Part shown: one piece after another, positions 51,707 to 63,571 of the stretch | Layout: each line of letters begins with the position of its first letter | Numbering within the stretch: position 1 is the first letter of the stretch | Source: Gnetum montanum | Lineage: Eukaryota; Streptophyta; Gnetopsida; Gnetales; Gnetaceae | Reading direction: 5' to 3' | Assembly: GCA_015680685.1 (NCBI GenBank) | Contig: MNCI01012628.1 | Coordinates: forward strand, 441,679-505,678 | Length of the DNA stretch: 64,000 nucleotides | Translations under genes and position numbers: made by a program | The notes under the pieces: generated by a model | Told to the model about the DNA's origin: nothing | Database searches by the model: none | What the model saw: only the letters and a program-made list of their open reading frames with translations

Positions 51707-52672
51707 TATAGCAACAGAATTAAGTGGTGCTAGAAAATCAAGAAAATCCATGCAAACAATTTTAACCCCAAGATCCATGGTCCTTGAAAAGAATCTAGGA
51801 CACGTTAAGAAATGTTGATGATTACCTAAGGACTTATAAAAGTCTATTACCCAAATCAATGAGTGTAAGTGAATGAAAAAATGAGTGTAAAATGAACTCA
51901 ATGGTGGAAAAAATAAAAGGTGTGGCCAAAAAAACTTGAAACCTCTATAGTAAATACCATAAAAAATATTGTGAAACCTAGGTTCAAAAGATACAAATTA
52001 ATTGGGTTTCTAAGCTTGAGAAATATAAAAATTCAGAGATATCTAGAATTATCATTGAAGATTTAATGCATGGGGAGGCAAAGTGTGTCCTGCAACTATC
52101 TCGAATAATTCAACCTTAATTGATCTACTTTTGAATGTCAACTACAACTGTAACAAGTTCTCCATGTTTCCAATGATCTATGTTGGGAAAAAATCTTCCT
52201 CAACTCTCAGATCTACTCCAATAGTCTCTAGTTTGGAGAAGTTTCAAATGATTCAAAAATTCCAAAAAATGATCTTGCTTCTTATTTTTACAAGCCAAGA
52301 TTTATCATTGCTATGTAGCTCATTTTCTGCCAAGTTTCCTAGGTAGTTACATAGAATACATGACTATTTTTATGGCCCAAACTACAGTGTATGGGCCACC
52401 AACGTTTTTGACTTTTGATGCCAATTTGAGTAGCATTTTTTACTTTTTCATTGTCATACACTAGTATAATAAAACTCATAGCTTGTGAGCCATGAATTTT
52501 ATTTTACATGTTTTAAATAGTCCAGAATTTGGCTAAAACAAGGCCATAAGGTAGCATTTTGATGAGAAAATAAGGCAATTATTTCTACTCTTGAATTTCT
52601 ATAAAAATCACCATAAAAATATAGCTACTAGTCTTCTTTATTTACAACATGAATTTTTGTTGAGGTGTTTCA
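51707..52672 (-). mobile_element. 5' LTR of Tat-like copy B
   Basis: 966 bp, collinear with 34428-35394 and in the same orientation, ending TTCA with ACTGC following. With its partner it defines copy B as 34428-52672, about 11.2 kb once the nested copia element is removed. Confidence 0.85.
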
Positions 52673-52689
52673 ACTGCGAAAAATACTTC

Positions 52690-53204
52690 ATCATACAGGA
52701 TATACATGTTCTCTAAGAGATCCATCTTCTCCTACACTATGGAATCATTACCAGTCATTTATCAGATTTTGGCATGCAAGGTATTGAATTTATTTTTTAT
52801 CTCACACCTTTCCCTAGTTATTCATTTATGAAAGTTACAATTTTTTGTAATCTACATACCTTAAAATCCCTTGTTACCTACTAAATTAGATGAATCGTCA
52901 TGAGTTCATCAATTTCCCTAGTAGTCTTCTTTGCAAGCTCCTGCTAGAAATTCTAGGGCACCTTTTTTATAAAAAGATATTTATCTTGAAATTGGGCCAT
53001 GATTTCAATCACATCCTTTAACCTTTATACCTACTAGAAAAGAAAAAGTACTTCCTCCTCTTCTTCTTAGTTCATCCTCCTCTTCTTCTTCTAAAGCATC
53101 AATTCCAAGAGTAGTAAGGGATGTTGGTGGAGCTTGCCTAAAGAAGGGATGTGAGATACCTCCATACAAGGCATCTCATCATTTGAATCAAATATGACCT
53201 CTAT
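52690..53204 (-). pseudogene. Unrecognised coding remnant
   Basis: Minus-strand frame from 53204 reads IEVIFDSNDEMPCMEVSH, then LGIDALEEEEEDELRRRGG and a segment RLKDVIEIMAQFQDKYLF with only a few stops, all TAG or TAA. It abuts the solo LTR at 53205 on one side and the copy B LTR on the other, so both probably inserted into or beside it. The family is not recognised. Confidence 0.4.
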
Positions 53205-53774
53205 TGTGATATCCCGTCCCTGGATGTCATGGAAAACGTCAAATATACATTATATTAGGCATTATGTGTAAGAAGATAATATACCAAATGTCAAATATAT
53301 GTAACATTCAACATTATGCATAAAGGAAATGAGAAAATGCAATAAGAAAAAGAAAATAATGTTTGATTAATTTGAAATAGAGTATCTAGATCATGCTCTG
53401 AAAGTGTTCCTTGGGGTTTTCTTCCTTCAACATCTATCCCCTTCAAGGCAATCCAGCACTACCATCATGGTTAGCCCTATTACTGGCCAGAAGGGATGGC
53501 TAGTCTTCTTCTTATTCTACTTCTCCCAACTCCTGTGACTTGCCTTTACTAACTCTGCCACTTCATGTTGGCATGACCTTTAAGCTTGGGTATAAAATTC
53601 CTAGGTCAAAACTCCAAAGGTTACCTCAAGAGACACATTCATTATTACAATGCATCCTTTTGGGTCTCAATTACAATATGCCCTTTCAGGTCTTGTTACG
53701 ATAATGATAATACTTGTTATGAAGAGGCATCATCTTCATTATGCAGTAGCATCATTTAAGAATGGGGACATTTC
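53205..53774 (-). mobile_element. Solo LTR, family 1 (copy 2)
   Basis: Starts on the plus strand TGTGATATCCCGTCCCTGG and ends near GGGGACATTTCA. Homologous over its length to 1446-1954, same orientation. No PBS lies beside it, so it is probably a solo LTR or a truncated copy. Confidence 0.65.
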
Positions 53775-56700
53775 AATTTAGCATATGTATAATAAGTCTA
53801 TTATTGAGTGGGATAGGATCTCATGAGAATTGGCTGGGAGCATGACATGGCAAGTGATTTATGGTTTTTAAAATTATGTTCCATGAGCACATGTTGTGAT
53901 CCTAGTGGTTATGTGGTTTTATAATTTTATATGTGTGTATGTATGTTTATGTATGTGTTTTTTAGATTATTTTTATTTTATTTTTATGAGAGGAGGTTTA
54001 AATATATTCTTGTCAGTATGATAGATTTTATGGGTAATTTTCTTTTATTGTTTTGGCATGTGTAGAAGTTACATAAGTGGGAGAGGAAGTTAGGTTTAAT
54101 ATGGATAATATTTTTGGTATTATTATTTTAGTTTTATTTTGGATTGGAAAATTGATTTTATTGTTCCATTCCATGATTTTTCTTAGCTAATCTCCATTAA
54201 AACTTCCACAAATCATTCTTTCCACACACTTTGATGATTTGGGAGAGATTTTGTGGAAGATTATAGTTGTGGAGGTGCTAGTGGATTATGGATTTCTTGT
54301 GTAGGTTACTTGGATCTTTGTGGTTTTCTTTCCTATCTTACTATTTTTCATCATTTAGATTCCAAGGTAAGTTATCTTGGCTTCTTCTCCATTTATGATT
54401 ATAGGTTATTGTGCACATTCATGTCATGGATATTGTTTATTTTTGTTGTATGATTCTAATGCTATTTTTGAGTTGATGGGTTTTTTTAATGGATAGAATT
54501 TTATTTTGATGGATTTTTATGTGTGTAATTTTTAATTAATTTTATTGTTGTTTCTATTAATTTGTGTAGGTTTTGGGAAATAATTCTATTGGATGGATTT
54601 TGCAAATTAATTTCAAAGAATATTTTATTATTGTGATTTTGTTTATAAATTTTATATAATTCTTATGTCAATCCATAGAGTTTTTGGATCTATTATTTCT
54701 CCTTTTTTATTGTCTTGTGATTTTTCTTCATGGAGCTAAGGTTTCAAGGTGGACAGAATTTTGTTAGCAGAATAGATGTTGCATAGAAAAGTATTTGTAT
54801 CTTTTACATACATTTGATTTTAAATTTCAGATATAATTTTATGAAATATTATTAAGATGTTATACCATTTTAAATAAAATAATCATTTTAAAATTCATAG
54901 TATATTTTGAGATATGTGCCTTTCTTTCAAACCTATCTAAAATCATAGGGATTTTTATGATGTGTATTTAGAAGGCTATATCTCAGGTATGATAAGGAAT
55001 GAAACTCTAAAAGTTTACCTTAATGTTTTTATTGGTATTAGAAATGAAATAAATTTAGAATTAATTAAAAAAATTATATTTTAATAAATTTATGGATTTA
55101 TCTTTCTACACTATCTAGAATTTCATCATTTTTGATAGCATACATTCAAAGTCCCATATCTCATGGACCATACTAGATCTTATGTTGAAACTTTATGTAT
55201 AAAATGTATCATTTTCTTTCTTTACTAATGTTTTTGAATTAGTAAAAAATAGCTTTCCATCACAAATTTATGATCTATTTTATATTAGCTACTTTTTGTG
55301 CTTTTGGTTTAGCTTGATTCTTAGAGCCTAGATTCATGGTTCTATATCTCTATATTTTTTATAGATATATCTCTAAATTTTTAATATATAAGAGGTATAG
55401 ATATTTGATTTTATATGGATTTATACTTATTAGAAAATTCAAAGAAATGGTGAAGTTATAATAATTTTACTTACTATTATATGTTTAAGAGATGCTCTAA
55501 CTCTGGACACAATTTTAGGGATTAATAAAATCCTTAATACCATATGTTAAATTAATGATTTCTTTATGTGTATTCATGGTTTAGATATAATATCTTGGTA
55601 TTGTTGTGTTACTACCTCTTTTGTTGATGGTGCTTGGTTTAGTATTTTTTAATTCTATTATTCTCGAATTATGAAATTGGGTTTCTTAGCATGTTGAATT
55701 TGGCTTGGGATCCATTGTTGGATGTCTTTCTTCTTTTGGAACATGTCAAATTATTCAATATTTTGGCTAGTTTAGGACATGTTGGATTGTACGGAATTTT
55801 GGTTATTGTTTCATGTCATATGATGTTTTAATTCCCTCCACCATCAACATTTGGTTTGCATGCTTCGTTGAATTGATTATGTTCTTATTTGCATGTTCAA
55901 ATAGTGGATATTTCCTTGGCTTGAATGGCCATTGCTTGGTTTGAATCTTGGTTGATTTTTGGTCTTCTCTAATTATTTAATTGGGACCTTTATCTTGCCT
56001 TTGACCTCCCATATCCTTGTTTTGTATATTTCTCCATGTCTTAATTTTGTTAAGCTTCTCATTGGGATTTTGAGTTCTGATTCATCCTTCTTAAATAAGT
56101 GGGTATTTTATGGTTTTTGTATTGATCCATTTATGATTGTTAAGTGTTGGTAACCTCAATCTTACCATTGTTGTGGCTCAATTGGATTTCTTGAAAGCTA
56201 TAGCTAAGGATTTCTCTTCTTGTATTAATTGATATCTTGGGTTATTTTTTCATATCTTTGGATGATAATTATGATTTTCTATTTGATGATGAACTTCCAT
56301 GAGGCTAGTTTGGGTTTGATGTTGTTATGCTATTCTTTGGATTGGTGTACATGTGAGGATCCCTTGGTTTGATGAATCTCTTGTATGTGATAAATTTCTT
56401 TATTTATTGTTGCCCTCTATTTTTTATTTGAATGTCATTATTGTTTGTTTGCTGATTGTTTCAATGATGGAGCTAGCACCTAGTTTGTATGGTTGACTAG
56501 ACATGGGATCCTTGGAGCTGATTTTGTGATTAACTCCTGCTATGATGCAATAGTATGACTTTCACAGGAGGTCCCATCCTATGAAAAATTATTATTCCAT
56601 GGCACATTGGTTCTTTTATGTTGTCTCTCTAGAACATTAGAGGAGATATCCTGAGAAACATCTTTAGCACCAATAGGTTTGCAAACTCAAGCATTCAAAG

Positions 56701-57369
56701 AAAAAATCTATTGAGTTTTTGAGATGTCTCCATTGGATGTGGGATGTCTCATCTAGGGTAGAGACATCTCATCAAAGATGTTTCAAATTTGAAAGAGACA
56801 TCTCTACAACAATCAAGATGTCTTAAACACTTGCTAGACATCTTTTGTCAAATCCTAGCATTTGGCCAAGATGTTTCTTGCACGTCCAAGACGTCTTCCT
56901 AGCATCCCAAACTTGCAAAAATCACACGTAGGAAGTAAAAACAAGATTGCAAGAGAGGTTCCTACACCAACGACACAAGCAATGGGACTATCCAAATAAG
57001 ATTGCTAGAAATAAGATGGGTAAAATTGTTTCATAAAATTGTTAGGGAAAGAAGGATGGATAGAACAAGAATGCAACATGTAGGAGTAGAAATTATGCTT
57101 TAACAAACAAATCCATCGATGAATAGTCCAACATAGTCATAAACACAACAAGTAATATTTTTGGTTTTTCATTTTGATTTTGTTTGACCCTAGATTCCAC
57201 CATTATTTTATGAACCCTAGGATTGTAAACCAATTATAACTTAAGCCTACATTCATTATTTCTCCATTAGTGCTTCACTCAGCTAACCTCCTAGTAATAA
57301 TTGTTACAAAAATTTTTATCTTTAAAAAAACTTGAGATTCATGGATTATAGTGGGTTAGTGGTCTTATA
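53775..57369. other. Noncoding region, T-rich, with motif cluster
   Basis: No convincing gene. 54240-56560 is T-rich on the plus strand, with intron-like stretches. 56557-56581 resembles the reverse complement of the 3' part of plant 5S rRNA (ggaggtc.cccatccta). 56725-56900 holds repeated gagacatctc/aagatgtctt words like those of the copia LTRs. Confidence 0.4.
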
Positions 57370-58963
57370 GGGATGAATCTTGTAGAATATAATGTAATAC
57401 ATGGGATGGATTGATTACCTAAGTATGAAGGATGTTTATATTGTAGATCTAAGACACACTTTAATCTCTTTATGGAAAAAAGGTTAAGATCCAAACAAGT
57501 AAGAGATAAATTAAGATTAAATTAATTACAATCAATAGTTTTAATACTTTGGAAAAGAAATGTCATTATTGCTACATGGGATAAGTTAATGATATAATTA
57601 AGAAGGATGTGGAGAAAATTCTACTGGCTTTGGAATTTACATTTATGTTTAATAAAAAAATTCATAGGATACCTCTTGATTAAGACATTGAGTTTGAGAT
57701 TACCTTAAAGCTTGTAACCCAATAAATTTTCAAGGCTCTTCATAGAATGTCTTCCATGAAGCTTGTAGAACTTAATGTAAAAATTTAGATGTTAATGAAC
57801 AAGAAATTCATTCAATCTAGTGTTTCTTCTAGGGTTCTCTAATTCACATTGTTAATTAAAAAAAGTAGTTTGAGGTTGTGTATTAACTATAAGTAGTTAA
57901 AGCAAGTGATAATTAAGAATCAATATCCTCTACCTAGGATTAATGATTTGTTTGATTAATTAAGAGAAGAAAAAGTGTTCTATAAGATTGTCTTAAAGTC
58001 AAGATATCACCAAGTTAGGATGAAAATGAGGATGTTTTACCAAAAAAAAAAAAAAAACTTTTAGCATGAGATACAAATATTAGGAGTTCTTAATCATGTC
58101 CTTTGAACTCACTAATGCTCTAGAAGTATTCATGCATTTAATGAATAATGTGTTATATCCTTAGATCAATTTGTTATTTTATTCAGTGAAAACATTTTGG
58201 TTTACTCTAAGGATAAATAAGAACATAAGAAACATTTAAGGATGCTATTATAGACATTGAAAGAACATCAACTTTTTGCACATCTCTTAATGTGTATTTT
58301 GGAAGAAAGAAACTTAGTTTCTTTGTCATGAAGTGTCAAGAGTAGGTATAGTAATGGATTCCTTCTAATGTATCAATGATCAAAGATTATCCCATATCAA
58401 TAATAGTTTATGAAGTTAGGAGATTCATGGACTTAGCATACTACTATAGAAGGTTTGTGAAGGATTTTTCTAAGATAACAATTCTTCCTCACATGTTGCT
58501 AAGAAATGATTATGTATTTTCATGAATTAATGCTTTTTTAAAAATATTTTGAGGATTTAAAGAAGGGATTAAACATACCTTCTATCTTAATCTCACCAAC
58601 TATTGGAAAGCCTTATGATGTTTACACATTTGCTTCTAGAGAAGGTTGGAGTGTTTTAATGTAAGAAGGTAAAGTAGTAGCTTATACATTCTGAAAAATG
58701 AAACCTCGTGAGACTCGATATCCAACTCATGACCTAGAGCTTGGTGTTATAGTTTTTGCTCTAAATATTTGAAGAAATTGCTTATATGATGAGCACATTA
58801 CACTTTGGATATATCATAAGAGTTTACAATATGTGATGAGTCATTCTTAGTTGAACATGAGATAAAGAAAATAGGTTGGATTGTTGGTAGATTTTAACTT
58901 AATAGTTCAATACCACCATGCAAAGAATAAGATAGTGTCATATGCACTAAGTATGATAGCTAG
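57370..58963 (+). pseudogene. Ty3/gypsy pol remnant (protease end, RT, RNase H)
   Basis: In order: a GMDW-like stretch from the end of protease (about 57405), and reverse transcriptase with LRLCINYK, VIIKNQYPLPRINDLFD and KVFYKI (about 57870-58010). FELTNALEVFMHLMNNVLYP follows at about 58100-58160, and FSENILVYSKD at 58173-58211 where F-I-D-D is expected, so the catalytic Asp pair is gone. RNase H (about 58600-58960) shows VVAYTF, RETRYPTHDLELGVIVFAL and YHHAKNKIVSYALS. Many stops and frame changes occur, plus an A13 run in RT. The pattern fits the chromovirus side of Ty3/gypsy. It is cut at 58963 by the younger element, and no integrase is seen. Confidence 0.9.
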
Positions 58964-60025
58964 TGATGAGTGGCAAGGTACCCCTACACTCAACCATACG
59001 AAATGAGCGTAGCACGCGTGATTCGGTTGAACTCCACAAACTAAGTTCCTACACGCCCCATGGAACACTTGGGGTTAATCATTCGTTGTCTTTCCAAACT
59101 TACTTGTGGTTGTCATGGTGTATGGTTAAGTAAGTCTTGAGGTATATGATTTTTATGGTCTTTTATGTTTTATCTCCTATGCTATCGAGGTGAAGGGTTG
59201 AGAAACTAACTAATTCTAACTAATGGACTAAGTCTAAATTACCTAGCGTCAGCATCCATTCCCACTTACCATACACACCCTGAACCGATGCAACCGCAGC
59301 TACCAGACGCTAATTGTTGCTGGGATCACCACGCGTAACGCACATGCTCGAAGTGGTCATACTGAGACACTTAACTAGGAGGAAAGGGTGGAGAGAATCT
59401 AATATAGCCTAAGTGCGATGAGCAGCCGATTCCTTGACTAACCGTACACATCTTGGTGCACGACTACCACTGGGATTACCAAGCACAGATCCTAGATACA
59501 CCACTGAGTTACCAAGTAGTCACACTTAGATGCTTGTAATCAAGTCATACTCATACCGCGTTGTGATGAGCAGTTGATTCCTTGATTATCCGTACACATC
59601 CTTAGATGCTCGTAATCAAGTCGTACTCATTCCGCATTCTAGGAGTTTAAGGGTGAGAGAGAGAAAGCAATAAATAACATTAAAATAAAATCCTATTCCA
59701 TGCACTACAAGGTTTATCCAGGAAGTTCGTCTTTATTTTCATACACAACTTGTGTTCAGGTACAATGTTGCTCGAATAAAGATCCGTTCACTTTAGGACT
59801 CCTACTACAGGCACATGGAAAATATTCTATCTCTGGAGTGATCAAACTGCTAGAGTTTCCCTACTTCTAGCCCAAGATGAGGAAACAAGGGAGAGCCGCC
59901 TCTTATTTATAGACTTGGTGGCAAACTGCGATATCACATATGCGATATCGCGTACGCGATATCATATTGGATGCAATATCGCGACTGCCGCGATATCGTA
60001 GCCTATGCAATATCGCATCTCATCA
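58964..60025 (-). mobile_element. 3' LTR of a young gypsy element
   Basis: A sharp change to CpG-containing sequence marks this 1062-bp block. On the minus strand it starts TGATGAGATGCG directly after a polypurine tract (CATGGGGGTA) and ends GCCACTCATCA, giving 7-bp inverted ends TGATGAG/CTCATCA. A clear TATA box, CTATAAATAAGAGG (minus), lies at 59899-59912. It interrupts the RNase H of the older pol, and GCTAG (58959-58963) would be the target duplication on this side. The 5' LTR is beyond the window. Confidence 0.85.
59899..60020 (-). promoter_or_regulatory. U3 promoter with GCGATATCGC array and TATA box
   Basis: About six to seven copies of a GATATC/GATATT palindrome with CG flanks (gcgatatcgc, acgcgatatca, tcgcgatatt and so on) fill 59926-60020, ending some 15 bp upstream of the TATA box CTATAAATAAGAGG on the minus strand. 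The cluster is unusual in a sequence otherwise poor in CG. Confidence 0.8.
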
Positions 60026-60185
60026 TACCCCCATGACTGAATGAAAACTCGTCCTCGAGTTCCTTACAATAATATCGAGAAGGTATGGGATTATTGAGGG
60101 CAATGAAACTAATGGGATGACATGTGAACGGATCATCATTACAAGACTTGACAAAATTGGTGTTCATGATAACAAGAGTGAACAC
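60026..60185 (-). CDS. C-terminal end of gypsy pol and polypurine tract
   Basis: The minus-strand frame ending at 60003 contains YYCKELEDEFSFSHGGMM. An L-E-D-E-F stretch encoded just before a G-rich polypurine tract (60026-60036) is the usual end of Ty3/gypsy pol. The ORF has an ATG at 60185, but this is probably internal. The upstream part (60186-60576) does not look like integrase, so pol is likely truncated or rearranged. Confidence 0.55.
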
Positions 60186-60576
60186 CTTATTACATTAACA
60201 TCAGGCCTTAGTTGGCAACTGAGAGAGAAGAGAGAAAGAAGTGTTGTTGCTGCCAATGCCAAGATTGCACCTTTCGTTGTCCATCCATAAGCGCACCATT
60301 AATCTTGCTCCTTGCATAGCTGCTTCTAGCATGGCTCTATTCCAAGTGTTTGCTCCAGATCCAATCCGTTGTTATATTATCGTCATCTGCACACACAACA
60401 TAATCATATATTAGCAAGGGTAAATGAATCATCATGTAATTAATACCTTGCTTCAGTGTAAGTCCATTGGCTGGGTTGTGGTATGGCTGATTACGGTCTG
60501 GAGATATATTAATGATGACTATCGAAGGTGTAGGGGTTAGGAAAGAATTGAAAAAATTCGGGGCTAAGAGAAAATC
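60186..60576. other. Unassigned part of the young element
   Basis: The minus strand has an open stretch (about 60370-60215) reading GANTWNRAMLEAAMQGARLM, which I do not recognise. It follows an intron-acceptor-like ttgtgtgtgcag. No integrase or RT motif. Confidence 0.35.
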
Positions 60577-61158
60577 NNNNNNNNNNNNNNNNNNNNNNNN
60601 NNNNNNNNNNNNNNNNNNNNNNNNNNNNNNNNNNNNNNNNNNNNNNNNNNNNNNNNNNNNNNNNNNNNNNNNNNNNNNNNNNNNNNNNNNNNNNNNNNNN
60701 NNNNNNNNNNNNNNNNNNNNNNNNNNNNNNNNNNNNNNNNNNNNNNNNNNNNNNNNNNNNNNNNNNNNNNNNNNNNNNNNNNNNNNNNNNNNNNNNNNNN
60801 NNNNNNNNNNNNNNNNNNNNNNNNNNNNNNNNNNNNNNNNNNNNNNNNNNNNNNNNNNNNNNNNNNNNNNNNNNNNNNNNNNNNNNNNNNNNNNNNNNNN
60901 NNNNNNNNNNNNNNNNNNNNNNNNNNNNNNNNNNNNNNNNNNNNNNNNNNNNNNNNNNNNNNNNNNNNNNNNNNNNNNNNNNNNNNNNNNNNNNNNNNNN
61001 NNNNNNNNNNNNNNNNNNNNNNNNNNNNNNNNNNNNNNNNNNNNNNNNNNNNNNNNNNNNNNNNNNNNNNNNNNNNNNNNNNNNNNNNNNNNNNNNNNNN
61101 NNNNNNNNNNNNNNNNNNNNNNNNNNNNNNNNNNNNNNNNNNNNNNNNNNNNNNNNNN
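60577..61158. other. Assembly gap (582 N)
   Basis: Run of N. The two long ORFs spanning it are N translations and not genes. Confidence 0.99.
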
Positions 61159-61293
61159 TTTTTATTTTTATTGTCTCAGCTTTCGATAATTGGGGTAACA
61201 TCGGAACGACGAGAAAACTCAAAAAGAAAACATCCAAGCACCCAAGAGAATGGCCAACACAAAAGCATCAAGTTCCCTTGAAGTCACACCCTT
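61159..61293. other. Short contig piece, unassigned
   Basis: 135 bp between gaps. It does not match the gag sequence that precedes CACTAATCG in the contig at 62459-64000, so it is not the expected upstream gag. Confidence 0.5.
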
Positions 61294-61294
61294 N

Positions 61295-62457
61295 CACTAA
61301 TCGAAGAGTTGGTGAACAGGAAAACCTTGCCAATTCAAAAGTTAACAACAGAAATAGCGGCTAAGGTAGATGACGTATGGAGTTCCTTAGACTCTAAAAT
61401 TGAAACTATCTTAAAAATTGTAGAAGAGTCTATGGTAGAACAAAGTAGTGACAAAGGTAAGACAAAGTGGAGAGATTTAGGCCCTACACATAACAAGGGT
61501 AAGGGGAAAATCACTAACTCTGATGTGGTTGTGGATTCAGACATAGACGATGACGGTGGATGTGAGATCTGCCACTATGACCATCCTAAGGGATGTTGCC
61601 CAATCATCTCACATCTACAAGAGTCTAGGGTGTATGCACTTAATCCAAGACTTAATCAACGGCAAACACCCCGTAGCTTACCTTATCCCCAAGGTAACCT
61701 AAGGCAGTTCCACCAACCATTAACATATTATCCAAGTGGAACTCCACCACAACCCATCGAATAGCATCAGCAGTGGCAATACCCACAGTCATGGGGGATG
61801 CCATTATCGAAACATCAGTGCCATTACCGGTAGCCTGACCCTTATGGATATTATGTGCAGCAGTTGATTTCTCCAAGTGACTCTATGAGTCACACAACTG
61901 CCCACCGTCACTACCAAGTTTAGGAGTACTTCAGAATGACTCCTTCTCCTCCAGGAGACACTCCATACCCAAACCATCCTCCAAATCCATCCGCACCTCT
62001 TCCACCAGTAGTTCCCATAACACCTCCTGCTCCAACAATGCAAGGGGAACTCCCTACTCAACTACAGCAATGTAACACTGTGAGAGCTGTAAATATCCAA
62101 CCTGTTGCTGGTTCTGACAACTGTAAAAAGAGAAGACCTTTCTTCAGAACCAAAAGGCTAGACAAACTCTCGCAACAACAAGCAGTTGAGTCTAGGTACA
62201 CTTCTCCATCATCTAACACTTTGGAGCACCCTTCAGTCCAATAGAGCTTAACACATACAGTTATGTTAACACATACCATAACCAACTGGATCAAGGTAGG
62301 CCACCTTCCCAGGAAACTAACTAATCCTAGAAGTCCCTTAATCTATTTACAAATTGTCGGGAATGAAGCACATAAGGCTCTTCTTGACTCAGGTTCCAAA
62401 GTCAATTTAATATCACAGGAAATGTATCAAGCCTGGAACCTGCCCCAACTTAAGAAG
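61295..62457 (+). pseudogene. Inverted duplicate of gypsy gag, plus start of protease
   Basis: 61295-62407 is the exact reverse complement of 62459-63571 as far as I can follow. The remaining 50 bp (62408-62457) are unique and continue the frame into an aspartic protease: KALLDSGSKVNLIS begins at about 62365. This is the D-S-G catalytic motif of retropepsins. The plus frame carries TAG at 61762, 61831, 61921 and 62242. It is most likely the same locus as the minus-strand gag, placed in the wrong orientation. Confidence 0.85.
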
Positions 62458-63571
62458 NAATTGACTTTGGAACCTGAGTCAAGAAGAGCCTTATGTGCTT
62501 CATTCCCGACAATTTGTAAATAGATTAAGGGACTTCTAGGATTAGTTAGTTTCCTGGGAAGGTGGCCTACCTTGATCCAGTTGGTTATGGTATGTGTTAA
62601 CATAACTGTATGTGTTAAGCTCTATTGGACTGAAGGGTGCTCCAAAGTGTTAGATGATGGAGAAGTGTACCTAGACTCAACTGCTTGTTGTTGCGAGAGT
62701 TTGTCTAGCCTTTTGGTTCTGAAGAAAGGTCTTCTCTTTTTACAGTTGTCAGAACCAGCAACAGGTTGGATATTTACAGCTCTCACAGTGTTACATTGCT
62801 GTAGTTGAGTAGGGAGTTCCCCTTGCATTGTTGGAGCAGGAGGTGTTATGGGAACTACTGGTGGAAGAGGTGCGGATGGATTTGGAGGATGGTTTGGGTA
62901 TGGAGTGTCTCCTGGAGGAGAAGGAGTCATTCTGAAGTACTCCTAAACTTGGTAGTGACGGTGGGCAGTTGTGTGACTCATAGAGTCACTTGGAGAAATC
63001 AACTGCTGCACATAATATCCATAAGGGTCAGGCTACCGGTAATGGCACTGATGTTTCGATAATGGCATCCCCCATGACTGTGGGTATTGCCACTGCTGAT
63101 GCTATTCGATGGGTTGTGGTGGAGTTCCACTTGGATAATATGTTAATGGTTGGTGGAACTGCCTTAGGTTACCTTGGGGATAAGGTAAGCTACGGGGTGT
63201 TTGCCGTTGATTAAGTCTTGGATTAAGTGCATACACCCTAGACTCTTGTAGATGTGAGATGATTGGGCAACATCCCTTAGGATGGTCATAGTGGCAGATC
63301 TCACATCCACCGTCATCGTCTATGTCTGAATCCACAACCACATCAGAGTTAGTGATTTTCCCCTTACCCTTGTTATGTGTAGGGCCTAAATCTCTCCACT
63401 TTGTCTTACCTTTGTCACTACTTTGTTCTACCATAGACTCTTCTACAATTTTTAAGATAGTTTCAATTTTAGAGTCTAAGGAACTCCATACGTCATCTAC
63501 CTTAGCCGCTATTTCTGTTGTTAACTTTTGAATTGGCAAGGTTTTCCTGTTCACCAACTCTTCGATTAGTG
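61295..63571. repeat. 1113-bp-arm palindrome, probable assembly artefact
   Basis: Arms 61295-62407 and 62459-63571 with a 51-bp spacer. The right arm starts exactly at the base after the single N at 62458, and the left arm starts exactly after the single N at 61294. Arms that end on contig joins point to a misplaced overlapping contig. Confidence 0.9.

Noticed and set aside
53775-56560. A host gene with exon-intron structure (gtaagt near 54366)
   Set aside because: No exon with sustained coding character could be linked; single splice-like words are expected by chance.
60509-61237. Two long ORFs across the N gap (225 and 242 codons)
   Set aside because: Nearly all residues are translated N.
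61309-62244. A second, plus-strand gag gene facing the first
   Set aside because: Exact reverse complement of the minus-strand gag with ends on contig joins; an assembly artefact is the simpler reading.
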